From WVWN01 sp964563535 (GTDB lineage: Bacteria > RBG-13-66-14 > B26-G2 > WVWN01), in the NCBI GenBank assembly GCA_964563535.1, contig CAZLXP010000070.1, positions 1 through 13,016 of the forward strand: a stretch of DNA of 13,016 nucleotides, given 5' to 3'. Positions within the stretch are counted from its first letter, which is position 1. Each line of letters begins with the position of its first letter. The translations under genes were made by a program, and so were the position numbers. Shown here piece by piece: positions 1 to 8,018 of this stretch. Below the pieces are notes generated by a model that saw only the letters and a list, made by a program, of their open reading frames with translations, did no database searches and had not been told where the DNA came from.

Positions 1-462
1 TTAGGGTACTATCAGCACCGCGCAGTCGGCGTCTTCCACGACGCGCTGCGCGACGCTGCCGACCGGAACCCGCCCCGTACGGTAGCCGCTCCTCCTGCCT
101 ATGACGATAAGGTCCGCCTCCGCCTGGTTCGCGACCGTAACGATCTCGACGTGCGGGCGTCCCCTCTTCACGATCATTTCGGCGTCTACGCCCTCCCGGG
201 CGGCCAACGCCCCCACCTTAGCCACCGCCTCGTCGGCGTTGACCTCGAGTTCGCGCTCCACCTTGCGCCGCTGCCCTCGCGACTGGCCGACGAAATCCGA
301 AACCACCGACGTATCGATGACCGAAACGACGATTATTTTAGCGCCGTCCCTCTTCGCCAGCCGGAAAGCGGTCTCGACCGCCCGCATCGCGAACGGCGTC
401 CCGTCCGTGCTAACGACGACGGTGTGGAAACCGTTCCCCTGGGGGAAATCCTCTCGGGCCAT
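1..462 (-). CDS. UspA-family universal stress protein
   Basis: A complete 153-residue protein of the usual single-domain Usp length; its TAA stop is the first triplet of the window. Seen: an N-terminal strand followed by 'STDGT' (residues 18-22), where Usp proteins bind nucleotide, an 'AEADLIVIG' strand, and the C-terminal loop from G122 to S136. That loop normally reads G-2X-G-9X-G-S/T; here the second glycine is Ser125 while G122, G135 and S136 are kept. ATP-type binding is therefore plausible but not certain. The fold is a cytoplasmic Rossmann-like alpha/beta domain, usually dimeric, linked in the family to survival under starvation or stress. The ATG at 462 lies one base after the coaD stop (TGA-T-ATG) with no strong Shine-Dalgarno, which suggests translational coupling. 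The partner process is unknown. Confidence 0.93.
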   Translation of the reverse strand: MAREDFPQGNGFHTVVVSTDGTPFAMRAVETAFRLAKRDGAKIIVVSVIDTSVVSDFVGQSRGQRRKVERELEVNADEAVAKVGALAAREGVDAEMIVKRGRPHVEIVTVANQAEADLIVIGRRSGYRTGRVPVGSVAQRVVEDADCAVLIVP

Positions 463-463
463 A

Positions 464-970
464 TCAGTACCGCAGCGCCGTCAACTTCTCCCGCAAACGC
501 CCTTCGACCAGCGGCGGCACAAAACAACCTACCGGGCCTCCCAAGCGCGCGATCTCTTTCACCAGGCTCGAGTTCAAATAAAAATACTTCTCCGACGGCA
601 ACATAAGGACGGTGTCGATTTCGTCCGCGAGTTTGCGGTTGGCCGCCGCCATCTTGAATTCCTCTTCAAAGTCCGAGACCGCGCGCAGGCCCCGCACTAT
701 TACCCGCGCGCCCTTGCGCCGGGCGTATTCGACCGTCAAGCCCCCAAAGCTGTCTATTTCGACGCCGGCTAAGTCGCCCACCACGGCGCGCAGCATTTCC
801 AACCTTTCGTCGACGTCGAACAAAGGCTCTTTGATAGGGTTCGCGGCCACCGCCATCACAAGGAGATCGAATATGCGGACGCATCTCTCCGCGATGTCGA
901 GATGGCCGTACGTTACCGGGTCGAACGTACCCGGGTATACCGCCACGGTCCGTTTGGCGTCCATCACCAT
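464..970 (-). CDS. coaD: Phosphopantetheine adenylyltransferase CoaD
   Basis: CoaD transfers AMP from ATP to 4'-phosphopantetheine, giving dephospho-CoA, the penultimate step of coenzyme A synthesis in the cytoplasm. The 168-residue length fits bacterial CoaD (about 160). Visible motifs are the nucleotidyltransferase signature 'YPGTFDPVTYGHLDI' (TYGH near residues 21-24), the substrate-binding 'RGLRAVSDFEEEF', 'NRKLADEIDTVLMLPS' and the C-terminal 'SSLVKEIARLGGPV'. These match the canonical family order with no gaps. The start is ambiguous: ATG at 970 and ATG at 964 are both in frame just before 'DAKRTVAVYPG', and neither has a strong Shine-Dalgarno. It is the first gene of a likely two-gene unit with the downstream usp gene, preceded by a roughly 180-base leader and a candidate promoter. 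Confidence 0.97.
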   Translation of the reverse strand: MVMDAKRTVAVYPGTFDPVTYGHLDIAERCVRIFDLLVMAVAANPIKEPLFDVDERLEMLRAVVGDLAGVEIDSFGGLTVEYARRKGARVIVRGLRAVSDFEEEFKMAAANRKLADEIDTVLMLPSEKYFYLNSSLVKEIARLGGPVGCFVPPLVEGRLREKLTALRY

Positions 971-1152
971 ATCACGTCGTATCCGAACACGCCGCGGCCT
1001 AACGGCGCGACGCCGACGTCACGGGGGCTTAGTAGGCGCCGGCCGGCGACGCAAAAGGCCGCGCCTTCCGCGGCTAAGTGAAAACGCGAGGATAATACGC
1101 TCCGCCGCGGCGTTACGCCACAGCTCACATCCGGCCTTTTACGCCCCGGATG
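971..1152 (-). other. Non-coding leader upstream of coaD with stem-loops
   Basis: I see no convincing gene between the coaD start and the promoter at 1153-1181. The stretch holds a 10-bp stem with a three-base loop at 1050-1072 (arms 1050-1059 and 1063-1072, two G-U pairs on the minus-strand RNA) and a perfect 12-bp GC palindrome at 1037-1048. A short T run follows the first stem, so it could act as a weak attenuator. I do not recognise a known riboswitch. GC-rich DNA yields such stems by chance, so function is uncertain. Confidence 0.3.
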
Positions 1153-1181
1153 ATACTAAAAGACCCCGGATTAAATAGCAA
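1153..1181 (-). promoter_or_regulatory. Candidate sigma70 promoter for coaD-usp
   Basis: On the minus strand TTGCTA (1176-1181) is followed after 17 bases by TAGTAT (1153-1158), a reasonable -35/-10 pair in an otherwise GC-rich region. It lies directly after the T tract of the preceding terminator, as expected for a new transcription unit. The implied coaD leader is about 180 bases. This is motif matching only. Confidence 0.45.
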
Positions 1182-1184
1182 GCG

Positions 1185-1221
1185 AAAAAACCGCCCCCGC
1201 CCTCGGCCCGGCGCGGCCGAG
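1185..1221 (-). terminator. Intrinsic terminator after the peptidase operon
   Basis: Downstream of the 1267-2877 gene the minus strand forms a 7-bp perfect stem, CTCGGCC/GGCCGAG, with a six-base loop (1202-1221). A G/C-rich spacer and then six T residues (1185-1190) follow. The T run sits about 11 bases beyond the stem, further than ideal, so efficiency is uncertain. Position between two transcription units supports the call. Confidence 0.5.
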
Positions 1222-1266
1222 AGTAAGGGGCTTGAAAAAATATGGAAACTTTTAAAACGGGCGAAT

Positions 1267-2877
1267 TTACCGGCCGGCGATAACCAACTTGCCGGCCTTG
1301 ACCTGGTCCTTGCCAGAGACGCGGTAGAGGTAGACGCCCGGGGCCAGCGGGCCGGCGCTAGCCGGGTCCCATACGCACGCGTCGCGGCCCGCGCCCACTT
1401 CCCACGCCGCGACGCGACGCCCCGTAATGTCGTAAACGGCTATCGTCGCCGGCGTCGCGAGCCCCTCGAAACACACGCCGCCCGTCGCCGCGCCCGAATA
1501 GTAAGGGTTGGGGTACACCCGCACGACGAGGGGCGACGGCGGTACGCCGGCACGTACGCTCGGCGGCTCTTCGACGCCGGACGAAGGCGCCGCGGCGAGA
1601 TGCGCTAACGTCGCGGCGTAATCCCGGGCAAAGCGGACGGCGAGGTCGGGCTGCAACTTGTCCAGCGTATCGTCGATGGTATGGTAGTAGGGATACGACG
1701 TCCCGCCCCCTATGCCCGGCCCGCCTTCGATGGCCCCCATGGCCGCGTACCCGTATGACCAGAAATAGTAATGGTCGCTGCCGGTGAACTCGTAATGGTC
1801 GTAGAGGAGTTTATTGCCGTATAGGCCGCCGACGACCGTCAAGTAATCCAACAGCCAAGGATTCGCGCCGTAGGCGACGCTGAAGTCGTCGCGGCCGCCG
1901 CTCTCCTCGTCGTAGGCCACCATGTCGCCGTTAAGCACCGCGACCAGGTTTACGTTATTCTCCCGGCAAAACTGCGCGTATGCGCGGCTGCCGTATAAGC
2001 CTTGTTCCTCGCCGCCGAAGGCGCAATACCGCACGGTACGGCCGAACTCGAAGTCCTTGAACGCCCGGGCCGCGGCCATCGCCACCGCGACGCCGGAGGC
2101 GTCGTCGTCCGCGCCCGGCGCCAACGTCTCCCGATACTGGCGCGGCGACGTGGAATCGAGGTGGCCGCAAATTATTACCACCTCCTCCGGCGAAACGACG
2201 CCCCGCCATTCCGCAATAACGTCATGGTAGGTCTGGCCGGAGTAGGTAAAGGGGAAAAGGGTGACCGTTAAACTTTGCCCCTCGAAGAAGGCCTTCACGT
2301 AATCGCGCCCGGCGGCGTATCCGGACGTAGGCGTGTAGCGCGTGCGGAAATCCTGGAGGGCCTGAACGTAGGAGGCGTATTCGGCCGCCGTTATGCTATT
2401 GACCGCGGCCTCTATCACCGGGTCCTTTTGGTTCGGGGGCGTCTCGGCGTCGAAGCCGCGCTCGAACGGCGCGACCGGTTCGAGTTTAATTAGCTCCACG
2501 CGGCGGTCGACCGCGCGTAAATCGTCAACGTCCGCGTCCTGTTCCACGCCGACGAGTATTTCCTCGTCGGAGATTTGCGCGGCCGAGCCCAGGTGCTCGA
2601 AGGCCGCGGCCGTAAGGCCGCCGCCGGGCACCCACACGAGATAATAATCCCTCCGCGTCGCCTCCCGGTCCAGAAGGCGGTACGGCGCGACGCGGGTCAG
2701 CGCCGCCGCGGAGCCGTTATACAAGAAGCCGCCGGCCGCCGGGCCCAAGTAATAAAGCCCCGCCTCCTCGTCGGGCGCCACTTCCCGGGTAGAAATAACG
2801 ACCAAATCGCCCGGCAGCGCCAGCGCCGCCGCGGCCAACGCGGCCCCCAGAAGAACCGCCACCATATATTTTCTCAT
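1267..2877 (-). CDS. Secreted M28-family zinc aminopeptidase-like protein without propeller (paralog 1)
   Basis: A 536-residue predicted exported metallopeptidase. Residues 1-20 form a Sec signal peptide ending ALA, followed by an N-terminal domain (about 21-150) shared with the three neighbours. The M28 domain holds the full co-catalytic zinc set: H239 (in CGHLD), D258 (in GADDDASG), E290/E291 (in GGEEQG; E290 the likely general base), D318 (in NGDMV) and H399 (in YYHTIDDT). The SDH motif (367-369) is kept. Residues 453-536 are the C-terminal Ig-like/sorting-type module starting YPNP. Unlike its paralogs it passes straight from 'LFPF' (207-210) to 'DVIAEWRG' (219-226) with no propeller. A Shine-Dalgarno AAAGGAG lies four bases before the ATG, and only 18 bp separate it from the upstream paralog, so it is likely the last gene of the operon. 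The substrate is unknown; family members release N-terminal amino acids or process peptides. Confidence 0.9.
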   Translation of the reverse strand: MRKYMVAVLLGAALAAAALALPGDLVVISTREVAPDEEAGLYYLGPAAGGFLYNGSAAALTRVAPYRLLDREATRRDYYLVWVPGGGLTAAAFEHLGSAAQISDEEILVGVEQDADVDDLRAVDRRVELIKLEPVAPFERGFDAETPPNQKDPVIEAAVNSITAAEYASYVQALQDFRTRYTPTSGYAAGRDYVKAFFEGQSLTVTLFPFTYSGQTYHDVIAEWRGVVSPEEVVIICGHLDSTSPRQYRETLAPGADDDASGVAVAMAAARAFKDFEFGRTVRYCAFGGEEQGLYGSRAYAQFCRENNVNLVAVLNGDMVAYDEESGGRDDFSVAYGANPWLLDYLTVVGGLYGNKLLYDHYEFTGSDHYYFWSYGYAAMGAIEGGPGIGGGTSYPYYHTIDDTLDKLQPDLAVRFARDYAATLAHLAAAPSSGVEEPPSVRAGVPPSPLVVRVYPNPYYSGAATGGVCFEGLATPATIAVYDITGRRVAAWEVGAGRDACVWDPASAGPLAPGVYLYRVSGKDQVKAGKLVIAGR

Positions 2878-2895
2878 GATGCTCCTTTGTTCCCT

Positions 2896-5403
2896 CTATT
2901 CCGTTATCACTATCTTCCCGGCCTTCCGCTGGCCTTGCCCCTCGAGGCGGTAGAGGTAGACGCCGGGGGCAAGGGCCTCGCCGCTTGGGCTCGCAGGCCG
3001 CCACATGCACGCGTCGCGGCCCGCGGCCACCTCCTCCTTCGCGACGCGCCGCCCCGCCAGGTCGTATATCTCCACCTTAGCCGGCGCCCTAATGCCGACG
3101 AAGTTCACGCCGCCCGCGGCCGTCGCGTAGCAATACGGGTTCGGGTAGACGGCGAAGGCCCGAACGCGGGGGGCTACAGCGTAACCCGGCGGCTCAGGCT
3201 CAAAGAGGTAATCGCCCAAGCCGGCCAGATGCGCCAGCATGGCGGCGTAGTCGCGGACGAAGCGGACGCCGAGGGCCGGGTGGAGTTTGTCGAGAGTATC
3301 TTCGGTCGTGTGGTAATAGGGATAATGGGAACCGCCGCCGGTATCTACCGGTCCCTCGGTCGCGCCAAGCGCGTCGTACCCGACCCTTCGGAAAGACTCA
3401 TCGTCGCAGCTTAGCGTTCCTTCCTCGTAGATTAATTTATTCCCGTAAAAACGGCACACCGCTTGTAAATATTCCAGTAACCATCGACCACCTGGGTCCC
3501 CCCCGTAATCGATCGCGAAATCGTCCCTCTTCCCTTTCTCTTCGTCGTAACATACCATGTCGGCGTTGAGCACGGCGACGATCTTCTCGCCTTTAGCAGC
3601 GCAGTACCCCGCGTACGCTCTGCTGCCGACGAGGCCCGATTCCTCGGCGCCGAAGGCCAGGTAACGGACGGTCCGTTTAAAAGACATATTGCGAAACGCC
3701 CGCGCCGCGGCCATCGCGCACGCCGTCCCGGAGGCGTTGTCTTCGGCGCCCGGGCAATCCGAAGGGTAATGGGGCCACCCAAACGAATCGAAATGGCCGC
3801 CGATGACTACGATCTCCTCGGGTTTGGCGTTACCGCGGCGCTCGCCGACGACGTTTTCCGAGGCCAAATCCATTCTCTTCACCACGTCCCCGAAACTCTC
3901 ACCACCGTCCGCCGTAACGTACAATTCTCGGGCCGCGGCCGAACCGATTACGCCGTGTACGCCGTCGGCGAACGATAAAATATCGCAGTACGCCTCGCCG
4001 GGCTTACGCAATAACCGCCAGGTCTTACCGCCGTCGGAGGTGCCGATTAACCGGTCTCCTGCAGCGAAGCCGTGCATTCGGTCCGGGAGCTCGAGCTCGG
4101 CGAATTCCCCCTTGAATCCCGGGTCTTCGAAACGCCAATTCGTCCCGTCGCGGGTATGGATTAATCGGGAGGTACCGACGGTAGCCCACGCCTCGGTAGC
4201 AGAAACCGGCGCTATATCTAATACCGGAAACGTAGGTATCGAGCATAATCGCCAATTATTACCGCCGTCGCTCGAATAATAAACGCCAACCAGGTCGGTT
4301 ACCCAGAGATGGTCCTCATCGTACGCGCGGACCACGCGCGTCGTGAAACCCTCGGCGACGTACTGTGAGGCCCAAGTCTTGCCCCCGTCGTACGTCTTAA
4401 GTAGAATTAGTTCGGGCCGGCGCTGCGGTACACTTTTTCCGCCGCCGAACCACCCTATGTTTGCCGAGGCAAAAAACAAATCGTTGATCGTAAACTCGGC
4501 GCCGGGCTCCGACGGCGTAATTTTGTAAGTCTTCCAAGTATAGCCGCCGTCCCGTGTCGTGCTGATCACGTTCTCTAATTTATCGCGCCAAATAAACCCG
4601 GTTCGCTCGTTTACCCAAAACGAGGTATCGAGCCCGGGCGTCGCCACGCCGTAAAACGAATCCCACGACGTACCCCCGTCTCGCTTACGTTTAAAAACGT
4701 ACGCGTCGGTATCGACGTATATAACGCCCTTCCCATCGGCGAAGTGGGCGTCTTTGATCTCGGTACAATCAAAAGGGAAAAAGGATGCTTCTAAATTTTG
4801 GAGGCCGAAAAAGTTGCGAATATAATCGCGGGCCGCGTCGCTACCGTCGGTTTCGACCGCGCGCGTTTTGAAATCCTGCAGTTGCTTTATATAACCGGCG
4901 TACTCCTCTTTAGTTATCGTATTAATAGCCCCCGCTATCGCCGGGTCCTTCTCCGTCGGCGGCGCCTCGCCGTCGTAGCGCCACTCCACCGGCGTCACCG
5001 GCTCGAGCTTGATTAATTCTATTCTGTAGTCGACGGCCCGTAGCGCGCCCGGGCCGAAGCCGCGCTCGACGCCGACTAATATCTCGTATTCCGATAATCG
5101 GACCGCCGTCCCCAGGTGCGCGAACCCCTCGGCCTTGAGATTGACCCGCGCCGGCGCCCAGACGATATAGTAATCCTTCGTCTGCGCGTCGCGGTCCAGC
5201 AAGCGATACGGCGCCACCCGCGCCACCGCGGCGCTCGAGCCATTGTATAAATACCCCGCGCCGCACGAGCCTAAATAATAAAACGCCGCGGCCTCGTCGG
5301 GCCGGACCTCCTTAGCCGAAAGCACGACGAACTCCGCGGGCAAAGCCAACGCCTTCGGGGCCACGAGAACGGCCGCGACAACCATAACTTTTAACGTCTT
5401 CAC
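2896..5403 (-). CDS. Secreted M28 zinc peptidase with inserted seven-repeat Asp-box propeller (paralog 2)
   Basis: An 835-residue exported protein. It has a signal peptide ending ALA (1-20), the shared N-terminal domain (about 21-150) and the first part of the M28 domain (about 155-212). A propeller insertion follows (about 213-514) with Asp-boxes at 240-247, 283-290, 337-344, 377-384, 417-423, 455-462 and 497-504. The catalytic core resumes at 'ENVVGERRG' with H537, D555, E587/E588, D615 and H698, all expected zinc ligands or catalytic residues. The C-terminal YPNP module begins near 753. The SDH motif present in paralogs 1 and 3 reads CDD here (666-668). The start is GTG at 5403, chosen for the strong upstream Shine-Dalgarno. 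It lies between paralogs 3 and 1 with gaps of 26 and 18 bp. Ycf48-like propellers often mediate protein contacts; here the role could be substrate gating, which is inference. Confidence 0.9.
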   Translation of the reverse strand: MKTLKVMVVAAVLVAPKALALPAEFVVLSAKEVRPDEAAAFYYLGSCGAGYLYNGSSAAVARVAPYRLLDRDAQTKDYYIVWAPARVNLKAEGFAHLGTAVRLSEYEILVGVERGFGPGALRAVDYRIELIKLEPVTPVEWRYDGEAPPTEKDPAIAGAINTITKEEYAGYIKQLQDFKTRAVETDGSDAARDYIRNFFGLQNLEASFFPFDCTEIKDAHFADGKGVIYVDTDAYVFKRKRDGGTSWDSFYGVATPGLDTSFWVNERTGFIWRDKLENVISTTRDGGYTWKTYKITPSEPGAEFTINDLFFASANIGWFGGGKSVPQRRPELILLKTYDGGKTWASQYVAEGFTTRVVRAYDEDHLWVTDLVGVYYSSDGGNNWRLCSIPTFPVLDIAPVSATEAWATVGTSRLIHTRDGTNWRFEDPGFKGEFAELELPDRMHGFAAGDRLIGTSDGGKTWRLLRKPGEAYCDILSFADGVHGVIGSAAARELYVTADGGESFGDVVKRMDLASENVVGERRGNAKPEEIVVIGGHFDSFGWPHYPSDCPGAEDNASGTACAMAAARAFRNMSFKRTVRYLAFGAEESGLVGSRAYAGYCAAKGEKIVAVLNADMVCYDEEKGKRDDFAIDYGGDPGGRWLLEYLQAVCRFYGNKLIYEEGTLSCDDESFRRVGYDALGATEGPVDTGGGSHYPYYHTTEDTLDKLHPALGVRFVRDYAAMLAHLAGLGDYLFEPEPPGYAVAPRVRAFAVYPNPYCYATAAGGVNFVGIRAPAKVEIYDLAGRRVAKEEVAAGRDACMWRPASPSGEALAPGVYLYRLEGQGQRKAGKIVITE

Positions 5404-5410
5404 GTCTACG

Positions 5411-5417
5411 CCTCCCC
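5411..5417 (-). promoter_or_regulatory. Strong ribosome binding site fixing a GTG start
   Basis: GGGGAGG on the minus strand lies seven bases before the GTG at 5403. It supports the GTG initiation codon of paralog 2, giving a proper signal peptide (MKTLKVMVVA...). The 26-bp gap to paralog 3 also contains a perfect 12-bp palindrome, ATCTCGCGAGAT (5419-5430), which overlaps the paralog 3 stop codon. No T tract follows it, so it is not a terminator. Confidence 0.7.
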
Positions 5418-5429
5418 TATCTCGCGAGA

Positions 5430-7910
5430 TTATCTCGCTATTACTATCTTACCCGCCTTTTCCTGCTCCTGCCCCTCTACTCGGTACAAGTAGACGCCGG
5501 GCGCTAACGCCTCGCCCTCGGGCGTCGCGGGCCGCCACACGCATTCGTCGCGGCCCGCGGCCACCCCCGCGCGGGCGACGCGCCGCCCCGCCAGGTCGTA
5601 TATCTCCACCTTAGCCGGCGCCCTAATGCCGACGAAGTTCACGCCGCCTGCCGCCGTCGCGTAGCAATATGGGTTGGGGTAAACGGCGAAGGGCCGCGTG
5701 AACGGCGTAGCCGGACTCTCGGGCGGCGCCGGCTCCATAAAAGTAGGCCCTACGCCGGCGAGGTGCGCCAACGTCGCGGCGTAGTCCCGGGCGAAGCGGG
5801 CGCCGAGTTCCGGGCGGAGCTTATCGAGCGTATCCTCGGTAGAATGGTACCAGATGTAACCGCCCCCGGGCCCCGCCTCCACGCGGCCGTGGATGGCCCC
5901 CAGCGCCGCGTAGCCGTGGTCCCAAAAGGAACCGTGGTCGCTCGATTTGAATTCGAAGCGCTCGCATATCAAACCGTTGCCGTATAACGAATTCACGCGT
6001 TTGAGGTAATCGAAGAGCCACTTGTAACCGCCGTACGCTGCGCCGTAGTCGTCGCGCAGGCCGTCCTCCTCGTCGAAGCTGACCATGTCGGCGTTGAGGA
6101 AGGCGATTATTTTCTCCCCCTTGCGGGCGCAATACTCGGCGTACGCGCCGCTCCCCATAAGGCCGTTCTCCTCGCCGCCGAAGGCGACGTACCGCACCGT
6201 TCGCCGAAACGAAAAATTCCTGAACGCCGCGGCGGCCGCGAGCGCGCACGCCACCCCCGAGGCGTTGTCCTCGGCGCCCGGCGCGTCGGTGAGCGGGAAT
6301 TCCGACGTCGAGTCGTAGTGGCCGCCGATTATCACTACCTCGTCCGGCACCTCGCAGCCGCGGCGCTCGCCGATCACGTTCTCGGCGTATAAATCTACGC
6401 GGGCGGAGATGTCCGTGAACGTTTGGCCGCCGTCGTCGGTCCGGAGGAGCCGCTGGCCGTACGTATACCCCGCGACGCCGTGGTCCTTGTCGGCGAAAGA
6501 GAACACGTTGCAGCCCTCGAGCGGCGGCTTGGGCAACTCCCGCCAGCTCGAGCCGCCGTCGACGGTGCGCACGAATTTATCCCCGAGCGCGAAGCCGTGG
6601 GCGGCGTCGGCGAAAGCTACCCGCCAAAAAGTCCCGGCGACGGCGGCGCGGCTCCAGTTTATGCCGTCGGCGGTTTTATATAAGTGGCCGTCGCTATCCG
6701 TCGCCCAGGCCGTCGTCGGCCCCGCCGCGGTCAGGTCCCACAAAAGGAAAGACGCGTTGCATTTTTTCCAGCTCGAGCCGCCGTCGGCGGTATACGCGAT
6801 GCCGTCCGGGCCGGCGACCCAGCCGTGCCGGGCGTCGGCGACGTCGACCCACCGCACGCGGAAATCGCCCGGCGGCCGCTGGTTAATCCACGTGCGGCCG
6901 CCGTCGACGGTCTTCAAAAAGAACTCCCCGAAGGGAAGGCCGTTCTTGTACGTCGTGCCGGCGAGCCAACCTACGGCCGCGGTCGCGAAACACATGGCCG
7001 CGGCCTTATACCTCAGCGACGGCTCCGCGGCGATGCGCCCCGTCGCCCAGGTTTGGCCGCCGTCCGTCGTGCGCGCCAATATGCCGTTGAAGCCGGCGAC
7101 GAAGCCCGTCAGGCCGTCGAGCCAGAACGAACAGGCGACGTCGTCGATCTCAGCCGCGGCGATAGTCCTCCACGTCGCGCCGCGGTCCGTGCTCTTTTTG
7201 ATAATCTGGTACGACGTGTCGATGAACATGGCCCCCGCCGGGTCCGGATAATGGACCCTGGTAAAATTGCCGAACTTGAACGGGAAGCACGACGCGGCCA
7301 GGTGGTGCATGCCGAAGTAATTGAACATAAATTGCCGCGCGCCGTCGAAGCCGAACGAATCCGTGAAGCGGCTCTTAAAATCCTGGAGCGTTTTGATGTG
7401 GCCGCCGTATATCGGCCCCGTAATCGTCGCGATGGCCTCGGCGACGCGGGGGTCCTTCCCGGCCGGCGGGGGCTCGCCGTCGTTGCGCCACGCCACCGCG
7501 GTAACGGGCTCGAGCTTTATCAATTCGACGCGACGGTCGGCGGCGCGCAGCGCCGCAGCACCTATCCCCCCGGCCAAGGCCACGAGGGTCTCATTTTCGG
7601 AAAGGCGGACGACGTCGCCGACGTGGCCGAACGACGCCGACGTAACGGCCGCGCCCTCGGGCGCCCAGACGATATAATAATCCTTGAGCTGGGCGTCGCT
7701 GGCGAGTACGCGATACGGCGCGGCGCGCCCGAGCGCCGCGCGCGAGCCGTTGTATAAATATCCCCCGCCCCACGAGCCCAAATAATAAAGGCCCGCGGCG
7801 TCGCCGGATTTAATTTCCTTATCGGAAATTGCGACGAACTCGCCGGGCAAAGAAAACGCGGCCGCGCTATATATCACGACCGCGACGGCCGCAATTATGG
7901 TCGTCTTCAT
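5430..7910 (-). CDS. Secreted M28 zinc peptidase with inserted seven-repeat Asp-box propeller (paralog 3)
   Basis: An 826-residue exported protein with the same layout as paralog 2. It has a signal peptide (1-20, MKTTIIAAVA start), the shared N-terminal domain and the first M28 segment ending near 'CFPFKFGNF'. The propeller follows with Asp-boxes at 240-247 (degenerate, STDRGATW), 281-288, 334-341, 374-381, 413-419, 449-456 and 491-498. The catalytic core from 'ENVIGERRG' carries H531, D548, E580/E581, D608 and H689. The SDH motif is intact (657-659). The C-terminal YPNP module starts near 744. It is the first gene of a probable three-gene operon behind the promoter at 7932-7960; an AAGGCAGG-like ribosome site precedes the ATG. 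Its last 80 codons share a 74-bp identical block with paralog 2. The residue set suggests an active enzyme of unknown substrate. Confidence 0.9.
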   Translation of the reverse strand: MKTTIIAAVAVVIYSAAAFSLPGEFVAISDKEIKSGDAAGLYYLGSWGGGYLYNGSRAALGRAAPYRVLASDAQLKDYYIVWAPEGAAVTSASFGHVGDVVRLSENETLVALAGGIGAAALRAADRRVELIKLEPVTAVAWRNDGEPPPAGKDPRVAEAIATITGPIYGGHIKTLQDFKSRFTDSFGFDGARQFMFNYFGMHHLAASCFPFKFGNFTRVHYPDPAGAMFIDTSYQIIKKSTDRGATWRTIAAAEIDDVACSFWLDGLTGFVAGFNGILARTTDGGQTWATGRIAAEPSLRYKAAAMCFATAAVGWLAGTTYKNGLPFGEFFLKTVDGGRTWINQRPPGDFRVRWVDVADARHGWVAGPDGIAYTADGGSSWKKCNASFLLWDLTAAGPTTAWATDSDGHLYKTADGINWSRAAVAGTFWRVAFADAAHGFALGDKFVRTVDGGSSWRELPKPPLEGCNVFSFADKDHGVAGYTYGQRLLRTDDGGQTFTDISARVDLYAENVIGERRGCEVPDEVVIIGGHYDSTSEFPLTDAPGAEDNASGVACALAAAAAFRNFSFRRTVRYVAFGGEENGLMGSGAYAEYCARKGEKIIAFLNADMVSFDEEDGLRDDYGAAYGGYKWLFDYLKRVNSLYGNGLICERFEFKSSDHGSFWDHGYAALGAIHGRVEAGPGGGYIWYHSTEDTLDKLRPELGARFARDYAATLAHLAGVGPTFMEPAPPESPATPFTRPFAVYPNPYCYATAAGGVNFVGIRAPAKVEIYDLAGRRVARAGVAAGRDECVWRPATPEGEALAPGVYLYRVEGQEQEKAGKIVIAR

Positions 7911-7931
7911 ACGCGCCTGCCTTCTTCGTAT

Positions 7932-7960
7932 ATTAAATTATATTTGACGCCGGCGGTCAA
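7932..7960 (-). promoter_or_regulatory. Candidate promoter for the paralog 3-2-1 operon
   Basis: TTGACC (7955-7960) and TTTAAT (7932-7937) on the minus strand are separated by 17 bases in an AT-rich patch. The pair lies just after a terminator and about 20 bases before the ATG at 7910. An overlapping TATAAT exists but at a spacing of only 12, so TTTAAT is preferred. Confidence 0.55.
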
Positions 7961-7963
7961 GGG

Positions 7964-7990
7964 AATTAAAAGGGCCGCGCGCGGCGGCCC
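7964..7990 (-). terminator. Intrinsic terminator after paralog 4
   Basis: A perfect 7-bp stem GGGCCGC/GCGGCCC with a five-base loop (7972-7990) is followed immediately by TTTTAATT on the minus strand. It lies 28 bp after the TAA of the 8019-10547 gene and before the next promoter, so paralog 4 is probably a separate transcript from paralogs 3-1. Confidence 0.75.
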
Positions 7991-8018
7991 GTTTCGATTA
8001 AATTAACGACGGCCTCGG

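Noticed and set aside
6684..7757. Long + strand open frame of 357 codons, and similar + strand frames over the peptidase genes
   Set aside because: Arg/Ala/Pro-rich shadow translations of GC-rich minus-strand genes with clear family motifs; no recognisable domain.
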